From DATBJJ01 sp963750915 (GTDB lineage Bacteria > Acidobacteriota > Vicinamibacteria > Vicinamibacterales > 2-12-FULL-66-21), in the NCBI GenBank assembly GCA_963750915.1, contig CAVVSF010000002.1, positions 372,001-436,000 on the forward strand: a stretch of DNA of 64,000 nt. The letters run 5' to 3'. Position numbers and translations under genes: made by a program. Each line of letters starts with the position of its first letter. Position 1 is the first letter of the stretch. Under the pieces are notes generated by a model, which was given only the letters and a program-made list of their open reading frames with translations, did not search any database and was not told the DNA's origin. Shown here one piece after another: positions 21,322 through 33,381 of the stretch.

Positions 21322-21837
21322 ATGACTAAACGGCTTCACACGGCATCTGTCATTCAGGTGCTGCTCATCGTTCTGATCACCGGCGCGCCCGCGCTCGGCC
21401 AGGGCGGGCGTGGAGGGCGAGGCATGATGGGCGATGCTGCACACGCGGCGGACATGCAGCTGTTTCACCAGCTGTTCGAGCACCGAACGGAAATCAACCG
21501 ACAAGTCGTGGCCCGAGACGACGGCGTCGAAACCGTCACTGAGTCGAACAACCCCGAAGTCACCCGCCTGCTGCAGACCCACGTCGCGGCAATGCTGGCG
21601 AGGGTAAAGGAGGGCCGACCGATTCATCAGCGCGATCCGCTGTTCGCAGAGCTGTTCAAGAACGCGGACCGGATTGAAGCCAGGTACGAGCTGACGGCTG
21701 GCGGAGTACGGGTGGTCGAGACCTCGAAGGACGCGTACGTCGTGAAGCTGTTACTGGCGCATGCGGAGGTGGTCGGCGCGTTTCTTGCGAATGGTATGCC
21801 GGAGATGATGAAGAACCATCCGGTTCCGCCCCGCTAG
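21322..21837 (+). CDS. secreted conserved hypothetical protein
   Basis: 171 residues with a signal peptide (VIQVLLIVLITGAPALGQ) and a Gly/Arg-rich linker. The mature part has a recognisable conserved pattern (FHQLFEHRTEINRQV, GVETVTESNNPEVTRLLQTH, EGRPIHQRDPLFAELF, MMKNHPVPPR) that I recall from periplasmic proteins near cytochromes; no function is known. Several His residues could bind metal or haem, but there is no CxxCH. GGAGG lies a few bases before the ATG. It is probably cotranscribed with its neighbours. Confidence 0.8.
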   Translation: MTKRLHTASVIQVLLIVLITGAPALGQGGRGGRGMMGDAAHAADMQLFHQLFEHRTEINRQVVARDDGVETVTESNNPEVTRLLQTHVAAMLARVKEGRPIHQRDPLFAELFKNADRIEARYELTAGGVRVVETSKDAYVVKLLLAHAEVVGAFLANGMPEMMKNHPVPPR

Positions 21838-21858
21838 GCGCTTCAGAGAGGTGTGACA

Positions 21859-22078
21859 ATGGCAAAAGCGAGAACGAATCCCGATACGGCCGCAGCACCG
21901 ACCGACAAGTCGCCGACGTCGCTGGCGGAAGCACCGACGACGACCAACGGCAGCGACATCGCCCGACGCGCGTACCGACCTGTACCTGGCGCGAGGGTGC
22001 GACCCTGGACACGAGGTGGAGGACTGGCTGCAGGCGGAGCGAGAACTGCGGGACACGGTGAGGTCTGCAGGCGCGTGA
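21859..22078 (+). pseudogene. DUF2934 small protein, apparent +1 frameshift
   Basis: The first frame reads MAKARTNPDTAAAPT to DIARRAY. After one extra C near 21976, a second frame continues DLYLARGCDPGHEVEDWLQ and AERELRDTVRSAGA to a stop at 22078. Joined, this is a normal 72-residue DUF2934 protein (conserved LARG-PGH-EDW-AERE). Either a real disruption or a base-calling error. DUF2934 proteins have no assigned function. Confidence 0.75.
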
Positions 22079-22111
22079 CGACGCGGAGCGCCCCCAGGGG
22101 ATGAGCGGCGT

Positions 22112-22795
22112 ATGCCTTCTGCCGACGCGATCCTGGCGAGTGCGACCACGATCGCCAATGAATGGCGGACGGTAGCCGTCGCCTGGCACGGCGTTCTGCT
22201 GGTGCTGTGCACAGCGTGCGCCTGTGGCTGGCGCCCAACGACTCGCGTTGCCGCCTGCATCCTTTCGGCGCCGTTGCTGTCGGTGAGCGCCGCGGCGTGG
22301 GCGTGGGGCAACCCGTTCAACGGTACCGTGTTCGTCGCTCTGTTCCTCGTCGTCGTTCGACTGGCGAGTCGCCTTTCAACGGATCCCGTCAGCTTCGGCA
22401 CCCCCATCCTCGTGACCGTTGGCGTCGTGCTGGTCGCGTTTGGCTCGGGATATCCGCACTTCCTGAAAACCGATCACTGGATGACGTACGCCTATGCGGC
22501 TCCGCTTGGGGTTCTTCCCTGTCCGACACTCTCCGTGGCGATCGGCGCGACACTGATATGTGGTCTGCTCGGCTCGGTGGCGTGGTCCGTCACCCTCGCC
22601 GCCGCCGGTTTCGTGTACGGCGCCATCGGAGTCTTCGTCCTCGGCGTGCAGCTCGACTACGCCCTGCTGGCGGGCGCGCTGGTGCTGGTTGGTGCCCTCA
22701 GGGGTTTTCCAGGCCGTTTCCGGCGCCGCCTGCGGAATAGTCCGCACCCGCGTGAAATTCTCAGCGCGCCCGGTCGACTGGGCCCGACCGGCTGA
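22112..22795 (+). CDS. conserved integral membrane protein of unknown function
   Basis: 227 residues, about seven hydrophobic helices. A central conserved stretch, GYPHFLKTDHWMTYAYAAP then LGVLPCPTLSVAIG, recurs in homologues I recall, but no function is established. The C-terminal tail is basic. It sits in a run of membrane and periplasmic redox proteins before a dihaem cytochrome c. Its last part overlaps the activator site of that cytochrome gene (22732-22765). Confidence 0.75.
   Translation: MPSADAILASATTIANEWRTVAVAWHGVLLVLCTACACGWRPTTRVAACILSAPLLSVSAAAWAWGNPFNGTVFVALFLVVVRLASRLSTDPVSFGTPILVTVGVVLVAFGSGYPHFLKTDHWMTYAYAAPLGVLPCPTLSVAIGATLICGLLGSVAWSVTLAAAGFVYGAIGVFVLGVQLDYALLAGALVLVGALRGFPGRFRRRLRNSPHPREILSAPGRLGPTG
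22732..22765. promoter_or_regulatory. putative activator site, inverted repeat within the end of the membrane gene
   Basis: GCGGAATAGTCCGC, 6 bases, then GTGAAATTCTCAGC. It lies 81 bp upstream of the -24 element at 22847. Confidence 0.5.
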
Positions 22796-22846
22796 CCACG
22801 CCGGGCGAAACCGCTCGATTCCGAGGCGATTCGGCGCGAGTGAGAC

Positions 22847-22862
22847 GGGCACGGGCATTGCT
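22847..22862 (+). promoter_or_regulatory. sigma-54 promoter of the dihaem cytochrome c gene
   Basis: GGGCAC-GGGCA-TTGCT, near-consensus. The leader to the ATG is about 103 bases. Confidence 0.65.
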
Positions 22863-22976
22863 CCCTGACAGGGTTCGGATGCGTGCCGTGGCGGCGACGC
22901 TGACTCCTCGAGCAGCGACCCACGTGGCTGCTCGGGATGACTCAAGTCGAACGTGGCCTGAAAAAGTAGGCCTCAC

Positions 22977-23924
22977 ATGCCGAGTAACTGGCTCGCGCTC
23001 GTGGCGGGGTTGTTCGTCGGGATGACGCTGACGGTCGTTGGTGGCGGCTCCTCGCACGAGCAAGCCGTGCCGGCATCGAAGCCACCGGAACCAGTGGTCA
23101 CGGCGGTCGCAGGTCCCAGCTGGCTGAACCGCCTGGGTCTCACTTACGGCGACAGCACGCTGGGTCGCAGCGCGGCGACCTACGGTCCACCACCCACACC
23201 ATCGGCGTCGCCCCAGCGACCACTGCAGCCGGGCGCGGCGTTGCCGATCGGACGTCCTATTCTGCTGAGCGGCGCTGATCTGTATCGGCTCAACTGTCAA
23301 TCCTGCCATCGGGCCGAGGGCACGGGGTCACTCCCGGAGATCAAGTCTGTGCTTGGCCTGGTGCAGGGGTCGTCGGTCGAATTTGTCCGACAGCACCTGA
23401 AGCAGGAGGGGAAGGCGGCCGCGGGCTCGGCTGTCCGCACGCAGGCCGCTCGAGCGCGCGCCGACCTCTATCAGCGAATTCAGAAAGGCGGGCAACGGAT
23501 GCCGGCGCTCGCGCACCTGCAGGAGGCCGAGATCGACGTGCTCTACGCCTACTTGACGGCGCTCGCCGGCGCCGCAGATGGTTCACCACAGTCGCGACGC
23601 ACGACAAGCTGGGCACGGCTCGGCGAGCACGTCGTCAAGGGTACCTGCCACATCTGCCATGACGCCGTCGGTCCACGACCATCCGGACAGGCGCGCCTCA
23701 TTCAAGGAACGATTCCGCCGTTGACGACGATCCTCGAGGACAAACCCGTCGCCGATTTCGTGACGAAGGTCCGCAGCGGCGCGCCGGTGATGACGGGAGA
23801 TCCGGCGTTTCACTACCGCGGACGGATGCCGGTATTTTCCTACCTGCAGGACGTTGAAGTGGCGGCGGCCTACATGTTCCTCGTTGACTACCCCCCGCAA
23901 GCGGGAGATTCCAGGCGTCACTGA
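22977..23924 (+). CDS. dihaem cytochrome c, membrane-anchored or secreted
   Basis: 315 residues. An N-terminal hydrophobic segment (NWLALVAGLFVGMTLTVVGG) lacks an obvious cleavage site. A Pro-rich linker is followed by two cytochrome c domains with Cys107-Cys110-His111 (CQSCH) and Cys224-Cys227-His228 (CHICH). Distal Met candidates are in GGQRMPALAHL and GRMPVFSYL. The protein probably carries electrons in the periplasm. It is under a sigma-54 promoter and so likely part of the regulon. Confidence 0.9.
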   Translation: MPSNWLALVAGLFVGMTLTVVGGGSSHEQAVPASKPPEPVVTAVAGPSWLNRLGLTYGDSTLGRSAATYGPPPTPSASPQRPLQPGAALPIGRPILLSGADLYRLNCQSCHRAEGTGSLPEIKSVLGLVQGSSVEFVRQHLKQEGKAAAGSAVRTQAARARADLYQRIQKGGQRMPALAHLQEAEIDVLYAYLTALAGAADGSPQSRRTTSWARLGEHVVKGTCHICHDAVGPRPSGQARLIQGTIPPLTTILEDKPVADFVTKVRSGAPVMTGDPAFHYRGRMPVFSYLQDVEVAAAYMFLVDYPPQAGDSRRH

Positions 23925-24157
23925 GCCAGGCAGGCGGTAGTGCCTGCCGCGGTCATGAAGATCGAGAGGGATGGCTGCAGCCATCCTTCTGACCGCCGCG
24001 GCACGCAACTGGCAACGGCACCGGCTCGCAGGCTCTCATTTGCGCGCCCACGGCCAGCAAAGCCGGCAGCGCTGCTGCAGAGCCCCCGGGCGCGACACGG
24101 GTATCGAGGAATTCTTCACATCGGCGCGAGATTTTTCGCTGAACGGGCTGAAGGCCT

Positions 24158-25414
24158 ATGAACACCGCCCTCGATCGTCGGGACTTTTTCCGGACCGCAG
24201 CCGGAACGCTCGCGCTGCTGCTCAGCGAACGCGGCCTGACCGCGGCGCAGACGCCGGTTCAGGACGCCTCCGCCGGGCCGCCCGTGGTGTTCGGCGTCGT
24301 CGGCCTCGGCGCGCGGGGCCGCGAGATCCTCGCCACGCTCGGGCGCATGACCACGGCGCGCGCGGGGATGATCTGCGACACCTACGAGCCGTTCCTCAAG
24401 CGCAGCGCCGCGGCAGCGCCGACGGCAGCGAGCGTGACGGATTTCCGTCGCATCCTGGAATCATCCGAGATCGACGCGGTGGTCATCGCCACGCCGACGC
24501 CAACCCACAAGGACATCGTGCTCGCCAGCCTGGAGGCCGGGAAGCATGTCTACTGCGAAGCGCCCCTGGCCTCGACGATCGATGATGCGCGGGCGCTGGC
24601 GGCTGCGGCGCTCCGGACACCGAAGCAGGTATTCCAGGCTGGCCTCCAGGGCCGCGCGAACTCACTCTACCGGCACGTCTCGCAGTTCGTGAAAAGCGGC
24701 GTGCTGGGCGACGTGGCGCTGGTGAACGCGCAATGGAACAAGAAGGAGAGCTGGCGCCGCGCGGGCCCGACGCCCGAGCGGGAGCGCGAGCTCAACTGGC
24801 GCCTGCAGGATGGGTCGCCAGGTCTGATGGGAGAGGTGGGCATTCACCAGCTCGACCTGGCGGCGCAGTACCTCGGCGCCTATCCGAGCGCGATTACGGG
24901 TGCCGGATCGCTCGTCGCGTGGAAGGACGGTCGCGCGGTACCCGACACGGTGCTGTGCTTCATGGACGTGGGCCGGACGCGTCTCACTTATCGGGCGACG
25001 CTCGCGAGCTCGTTCGGCGGCGCCTACACGGTCTTCCAGGGCAGCAACAGCAGCCTTCTGATGAAGGAGAACCAGAGCTGGCTGGTCAAGGAGTCCGATT
25101 CGGCGCTCCTCGGCTGGGAAGTCTACGCCCGCAAGGAGACCGTGCACGATGAGACCGGGATCGCGATGGTCGCCGACGCCACGAAGCTGCTTCAGGCGGG
25201 CAAGGAGCCAGGCAAGGACGGTGCCCCTGGTCCCGAGAAGCCGGCGTTGCTGCTGGCGTTCGAGAGTTTCGTTGGCAGTGTCCGTGAAGGCCGGCCGTCC
25301 ATCTGCGGCGCGCGCGAAGGATTTCGCGCGACGGTCGCAGCACACAAGGCCAACCAGGCCGTTGTGGCGGGCGGGCGCGTCGATGTGACGCCGGCCGAGT
25401 ACCAGTTGGTCTGA
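24158..25414 (+). CDS. Tat-exported Gfo/Idh/MocA-family oxidoreductase
   Basis: 418 residues. Starts MNTALDRRDFFRTAAG, a twin-arginine export signal. NAD(P)-binding Rossmann fold (GVVGLGARGREILATL) and the family segment VVIATPTPTHKDIVLASLEAGKH follow. The usual EKP motif is CEAP here. C-terminal beta-sheet domain present. Paired with the next gene, a paralogue 31 bases downstream. Sugar or inositol oxidoreduction is likely, with substrate unknown. Periplasmic members of this family are abundant in Acidobacteriota. Confidence 0.9.
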   Translation: MNTALDRRDFFRTAAGTLALLLSERGLTAAQTPVQDASAGPPVVFGVVGLGARGREILATLGRMTTARAGMICDTYEPFLKRSAAAAPTAASVTDFRRILESSEIDAVVIATPTPTHKDIVLASLEAGKHVYCEAPLASTIDDARALAAAALRTPKQVFQAGLQGRANSLYRHVSQFVKSGVLGDVALVNAQWNKKESWRRAGPTPERERELNWRLQDGSPGLMGEVGIHQLDLAAQYLGAYPSAITGAGSLVAWKDGRAVPDTVLCFMDVGRTRLTYRATLASSFGGAYTVFQGSNSSLLMKENQSWLVKESDSALLGWEVYARKETVHDETGIAMVADATKLLQAGKEPGKDGAPGPEKPALLLAFESFVGSVREGRPSICGAREGFRATVAAHKANQAVVAGGRVDVTPAEYQLV

Positions 25415-25445
25415 CTGCGTCTGCAGCGAAGAACAGGAAGGCGTC

Positions 25446-26768
25446 ATGAGTGAGCACACTTCCGGCGGCGTCTCGCGGCGTGAGTTCATGAAAACCACCG
25501 TCGGAACGACGACGCTGGCGGTGGCCGGGTCGCTCACCACGGCGCGGGCGTTCCAGGGCGCGGCTGGCACCTCGCGGATCCTGGGCGCGAACGACCGTAT
25601 TCATCTGGGCATCATCGGCGTCAACACGATGGGGGGCGGCCACCTGCGCAACCTGGTTGGCGATCAGATGACGGGCGACAACGTCGATGTGATCGCCGTC
25701 TGCGACGTGTGGGAGGCGGCCCGCCGCAAAGCCCAGGTGACTGCCGGCTGCCCGGAAAGCCAGGTCTATGTCGACTATCGCAAGCTGCTCGAGCTCAAGG
25801 ACATCGACGCCGTCGTCGTCGCCACGCCCGATCACTGGCATGGCCTGATGGGTGTGGATGCTCTGATGGCGGGCAAACATCTCTACATCGAGAAGCCGAT
25901 GACGCGGCGGCTCGACGAAGCGTTCGCGATTCAGGACGCGGCCAGGCGAGCCCAGCGCCTCGTCCAGGTCGGCGCCCATGGATGCAGCGATCCGCGGTGG
26001 CTGAAGGCCCGCGAGATCATCAGCGGCGGGTCGCTGGGCCGGCTGCTCTGGGCTCAGGGCAGCTACTGCCGGAACAACCCGAAAGGTGAATGGAACTACA
26101 CGCTCAACCCGGAGGCGAACGAGCAAACGGTGGATTGGAAGACGTGGCTCGGTCCGTCCCCGAAACGCCCGTGGAGCGTCGAGCGGTTCTTCCGCTGGCG
26201 GAAGTACTGGGACTATGGCACCGGCATCATCGGCGACCTGTGGCCGCACCGGCTGTATCCGCTGATGCTTGCCATGGACCTCAAGGAGTTCCCCCGCTCC
26301 GTCAGTTGCATGGGCGGCGATCTCGGCAACACCGACGCCGGGCCTGGCCCGGACGGCAAGCCCTACGGCGAGCGGCGCGAGGTGGCGGATACGACGATGA
26401 TGATGGTGGACTTTCCAAGCGGCGTGATGATCTACCTGGCCGGCGCCACGACCAACGAGCGCGGCATCGAAGACGTGATTCGCGGCCAGCATGGAAATCT
26501 GTCCATGGGTGGCTCTCGACTCGAGGTGACGCCGGAGCGGTTCTACGTCGACCAGCTCGAGGCCGGCGATCTCACGCCGCCGGACGCCGGGGAGACCCAC
26601 GTCAAGCACATGCGCAACTTCCTGCAGAGCATCCGGAGCAACACGCCGCCCAATTGCAGCGAAGATCTCGGCGTGCGCGTCCAGGCGGTCGTGTCGATGG
26701 CCGAAGCCGCCTACCGGCAGAAGTCCCTGGTGCGGTTCGACGAGAAGAAGCGGAAGCTGTTGACGTAG
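25446..26768 (+). CDS. Tat-exported Gfo/Idh/MocA-family oxidoreductase
   Basis: 440 residues. Signal SRREFMKTTVGTTTLAVAGS is of Tat type. Rossmann segment (GIIGVNTMGGGHLRNLV), DAVVVATPDHWHGLMGVDAL and the conserved EKPM (IEKPMTRRLDE) are present, as is the catalytic-domain pattern WKTWLGPSPKRPW and YWDYGTGIIGDLWPHRLYP common in exported family members. Start has a Gly-rich upstream stretch (AGGAAGGCGTC). It probably forms an operon with the preceding gene and ApbE, which starts 2 bases after its end. Confidence 0.92.
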   Translation: MSEHTSGGVSRREFMKTTVGTTTLAVAGSLTTARAFQGAAGTSRILGANDRIHLGIIGVNTMGGGHLRNLVGDQMTGDNVDVIAVCDVWEAARRKAQVTAGCPESQVYVDYRKLLELKDIDAVVVATPDHWHGLMGVDALMAGKHLYIEKPMTRRLDEAFAIQDAARRAQRLVQVGAHGCSDPRWLKAREIISGGSLGRLLWAQGSYCRNNPKGEWNYTLNPEANEQTVDWKTWLGPSPKRPWSVERFFRWRKYWDYGTGIIGDLWPHRLYPLMLAMDLKEFPRSVSCMGGDLGNTDAGPGPDGKPYGERREVADTTMMMVDFPSGVMIYLAGATTNERGIEDVIRGQHGNLSMGGSRLEVTPERFYVDQLEAGDLTPPDAGETHVKHMRNFLQSIRSNTPPNCSEDLGVRVQAVVSMAEAAYRQKSLVRFDEKKRKLLT

Positions 26769-26769
26769 C

Positions 26770-27653
26770 GTGGTCCTGAGCCTTCCATCCGCGCCCGTCC
26801 TGCTTGGCCTCGAGGCCATGGGCACGCGCTTCGAGCTCGTGCTGGGGCCCGGCGACCCGGTGCGGCTGCGCGCCGCCGGCGAAGAAGCGCTCGCCGAGAT
26901 CGCGCGGCTCGACGGGCAATTGAGCGCCTATCGTCCGTCGAGCGACGTCTCATGGATCAACGCGCGGGCGAGCCAGGCGCCGGTCAAGATCGAGCCAGGA
27001 CTTTTCGCATTGCTCGAACGATGTCGGGCTCTCTCGCGCGCCACCGAAGGAGCGTTCGACATCAGCGTCGGCCCCCTCATGCGGGCATGGGGTTTCGTCG
27101 ATGGGGCCGGGGCTGTGCCCGGCGACGCGGTCCGTCAGGATGCGGAATCCTCTGTCGGGTGGCGGCATCTCCATCTCGATCCGGCGGCCAGCACGGTGCA
27201 GTTCGGACGGCCCGACATGCGCATCGATCTCGGCGCGGTTGGAAAAGGCTGCGCCGTGGACTCTGCGATCGAGATTCTTCGGGGCCACGGCATCACCTCG
27301 GCGCTGCTCCACGGTGGTACGAGCAGCGTTCACGCGCTGGGCGCGCCACCGGACTCGCCGGCCTGGCGCATCGGCTGGAAACCGCCGGCAGGCAGCCCGC
27401 GCGCATTTGACTTGCGAGACAGCGCGCTGTCGGTTTCAGCGGTGCACGGCAAGACCTTCGAATCGCAGGGGCGGGTCTATGGTCACGTGATGGACCCCCG
27501 CTCGGGCGCGCCGACGACCGCCGCTCGCGCGGTTGCGGTGCGCGGCCGCACCTCGCTCGAATGCGACGCACTGTCGACAGCGCTGCTGGTGCTCGGCGCC
27601 GACTGGCTGGGCGAGTTCGGTCGCCGCTTCCGGGACTTCGAAGCGGTCGTCGT

Positions 27654-27657
<4 letters not shown>
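26770..27657 (+). CDS. apbE: FAD:protein FMN transferase
   Basis: 295 residues from a GTG that follows the previous stop by one base. ApbE core motifs: AMGTRFELVLG at the start, DLGAVGKGCAVD, and GHVMDPRSG near the C-terminus. The enzyme transfers FMN from FAD to Thr residues of redox proteins, or supplies flavin in the periplasm. There is no signal peptide; some ApbE proteins are lipoproteins, this one is not. Its last codons overlap the end of the opposite-strand pyruvate:ferredoxin oxidoreductase gene by 4 bases. Direct coupling to the Gfo/Idh genes is inferred from spacing only. Confidence 0.9.
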
Positions 27658-31256
<3,599 letters not shown>

Positions 31257-31295
31257 GACGTCGATCCCATCGGCCACCCTGAGGCCGGAGCCGGT

Positions 31296-32888
31296 CTACA
31301 CGCTGGCCGCTGGCGTAGCGGCGGGTTCGGGGAGCATCGTGATCGCGCCACATGGGCACTGGGCGTAACAGATCGCGCAGCCCGTGCACTTGTCGAGGTC
31401 GTACTCGTATCGTCGGCCCGGGCCGAGCTTGATGACGGCTTGCTCGGGGCAGGCCGAGTAGCAGCCGTCGCACTCGAAGCAATTGCCGCAGGACAGGCAG
31501 CGTTGCGCCTCGTAACGCGCTCCGGTCGAATCGAGGCCGGCGACCACTTCGTCGAACGTGTGCCGCCTTCGCTCGACATCGATCGTGCCCTGGTCGCGTC
31601 TCTGTGCCTCTGTGTGGTACCAGAGCCGAAGCGCCTCGAACGTTGCGACCTCGTGCTTCGGCGGCTTCGTGCGCGCCTCGCGGCGAAGCCAGCCGTCGAT
31701 TGCCTGCGCCGCCCGCTTTCCGTGCCCGACGGCGGTCGTGACCGTGCGCGCGTCCGGCACCATGTCGCCGCCCGCGAACACGCCCGCGCAGCCGGTCTGC
31801 ATGTCGGTTCCGACGACCACCGTTCCGTCGTTCTTGAAGGCGATGCCAGGAACGGTTTTCAGAAACGTCGTGTCGGTGTCCTGTCCGAGGGCGAGAATCA
31901 CGGAATCGGCTTCGAGCGTCTCGAACTCGCCGGTCGGCACCGGATACCTGTTCTCGTCGAGACGCATCACCTCGACGTGAAGCCTCGTACCGTCGATGTC
32001 CTTGATCGTGCGCAGCCAGTGGATCTTGACGCCTTCTTCGATTGCTTCGTCTGCCTCGAAGTCATGGGCGGGCATCTGCTCGCGCGTGCGACGGTAGATG
32101 ATGAGCGGTTCAGCACCGAGTCTGGCGACAGTCCGCGCCGCGTCCATGGCGGTATTGCCGCCGCCGTAGATCGCCACCCGCCGGCCCAGGCGCGGCATCG
32201 GCTCGGTTTCGACCTCCTTGAGAAACTGCAGGGCGTCGTAGACCTTTCCGGCGTCACGCGTCGGGATGTCCTGGCGCTTGCTGAGGTGGGCGCCGACGGC
32301 GAGAAAGACAGCGTCGAACCGCCCGCTGGCCCTCTCGGCTGCGAGATCTGTCACTTTGTGATTCAGGATGATCTCGACGCCGATTCTACGGATGCGTTCA
32401 ATCTCTCCGTCCAGCACCTGGCGCGGGAGGCGGTACTTCGGAATGCCGAAGTGCATCATGCCGCCCGCCATCGGCCCCGCCTCGTGGACGACGACGGTGT
32501 GGCCACGGCGAGCCAGGTGCCAGGCAGCCGAGAGGCCGCTTGGTCCGGCGCCGACGACCAGCACACGGTGATTCGATCGTGGTTCGTCCGGGGCGGCGGT
32601 CCACCCTTCACGGAGTGCCATGTCGCCGAGGAATCGCTCTACCGCATGGATGCTGACCGCAGCGTCGACGTCCTTACGGTTGCACGCGTCCTCGCATGGG
32701 TGATAACACACGCGCCCGTGAACGGCCGGCATTGGATTGTCGCGCAGGATGATGTCCCAGGCCTCGCGATAGCGGCCTGCTTGCGCCTCGGCGAGCCAGG
32801 CCTGGACGTTTTCGCCGGCCGGGCAGCCGTGGTTGCACGGCGGCAGGCGGTCGACGTAGACCGGGCGCATCGTACGGAGTGGCGGCAA
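31296..32888 (-). CDS. GltD-like FAD/NAD(P) oxidoreductase with C-terminal ferredoxin domain
   Basis: About 530 residues. An N-terminal 4Fe-4S domain (CNHGC ... CYHPCEDACNR) leads to the flavin and NAD(P) folds (VLVVGAGPSGLSAAWHLARRG, AIYGGGNTAMDAARTVARLG) and a C-terminal Cys-rich end (CLSCGNCFECDGCYSACP and CTGCAICYAQCP). This is the glutamate-synthase small-subunit type, linked here to PFOR rather than glutamate synthase, so ferredoxin-NAD(P)H electron transfer is likely. The start is set to a TTG at 32888, with AAGGAG 8 bases upstream. Sigma-54 promoter 32917-32932 excludes the GTG at 32933. First gene of the operon with nifJ. Confidence 0.88.
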   Translation of the reverse strand: MPPLRTMRPVYVDRLPPCNHGCPAGENVQAWLAEAQAGRYREAWDIILRDNPMPAVHGRVCYHPCEDACNRKDVDAAVSIHAVERFLGDMALREGWTAAPDEPRSNHRVLVVGAGPSGLSAAWHLARRGHTVVVHEAGPMAGGMMHFGIPKYRLPRQVLDGEIERIRRIGVEIILNHKVTDLAAERASGRFDAVFLAVGAHLSKRQDIPTRDAGKVYDALQFLKEVETEPMPRLGRRVAIYGGGNTAMDAARTVARLGAEPLIIYRRTREQMPAHDFEADEAIEEGVKIHWLRTIKDIDGTRLHVEVMRLDENRYPVPTGEFETLEADSVILALGQDTDTTFLKTVPGIAFKNDGTVVVGTDMQTGCAGVFAGGDMVPDARTVTTAVGHGKRAAQAIDGWLRREARTKPPKHEVATFEALRLWYHTEAQRRDQGTIDVERRRHTFDEVVAGLDSTGARYEAQRCLSCGNCFECDGCYSACPEQAVIKLGPGRRYEYDLDKCTGCAICYAQCPCGAITMLPEPAATPAASV

Positions 32889-32916
32889 TCGAAACTCTCC
32901 TTCGTGTCGAAGAGAG

Positions 32917-32932
32917 AGCAACTGGCGAGCCA
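32917..32932 (-). promoter_or_regulatory. sigma-54 promoter of the GltD-like / nifJ operon
   Basis: Minus strand TGGCTC-GCCAG-TTGCT. Predicted transcription start is near 32906, 18 bases before the TTG start. Confidence 0.68.
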
Positions 32933-32996
32933 CTGCACGTTCCAGGGAGAGCGGCGCCGGCGCGGTGCTTTCGCACGCCGCTCCGTTCGCCACTGC

Positions 32997-33028
32997 GGGG
33001 AATTCCTCCAACCCGGGAAAGAATCCGC
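32997..33028. promoter_or_regulatory. putative shared activator site, paired element
   Basis: GGGGAATTCCTCC and GGGAAAGAATCCGC in close succession, placed between the leftward nifJ-operon promoter (64 bp away) and the rightward promoter at 33099 (70 bp away). Confidence 0.55.
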
Positions 33029-33098
33029 TGCCGGCTGCGCTGCGCTGGCCTTTCGCGACGGCCCGCGATCGGGTTGGGAGTGTCCAGGCAAGTCCGCT

Positions 33099-33114
33099 TG
33101 GTACAGCCGTTGCT
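33099..33114 (+). promoter_or_regulatory. sigma-54 promoter of the small Cys protein gene
   Basis: TGGTAC-AGCCG-TTGCT. The predicted start is about 10 bases upstream of the ATG. Confidence 0.65.
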
Positions 33115-33134
33115 GTTCGAGCGTTCAGGTGCTT

Positions 33135-33359
33135 ATGGCCATCACGTCGGCCTGGTGTTCCGTGCTTCAGGCGAATGTCCCGAGACTGACGACCCTCGAA
33201 GGCGAAGTCTCGACCGTCGTCTGTCCCGAGTTCGAGCCGGTAACGCGGACCTGTCGGTTGAAGAAGGCTGCCGGCCGTGGAGGCCCGCTTTCGCAACTGC
33301 TCGAGCGCGTGTCGGAACAGGCGCTCCGCAGTCCGGCGCCGCGATGCAATCTCGCGTGA
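33135..33359 (+). CDS. small cysteine-containing protein, unknown function
   Basis: 74 residues, MAITSAWCSVLQANVP to APRCNLA. Four cysteines (CSVLQ, VVCPEF, RTCRL, RCNLA) and a GGPLSQLLERVSE helix. It is easy to miss because an open minus-strand frame overlaps it. I accept it because the third-position GC is high, residues are balanced, AGGT lies near the ATG, and it has its own sigma-54 promoter and upstream element. It may bind a metal or sit near the membrane; there is no known family I can name with confidence. Confidence 0.6.
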   Translation: MAITSAWCSVLQANVPRLTTLEGEVSTVVCPEFEPVTRTCRLKKAAGRGGPLSQLLERVSEQALRSPAPRCNLA

Positions 33360-33381
33360 CGAGGGGACACATCTCCGCTTG

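Noticed and set aside
22840..23025. Small plus-strand frame before the dihaem cytochrome gene
   Set aside because: It overlaps the sigma-54 promoter and cytochrome start, has an Arg-rich composition and no family match.
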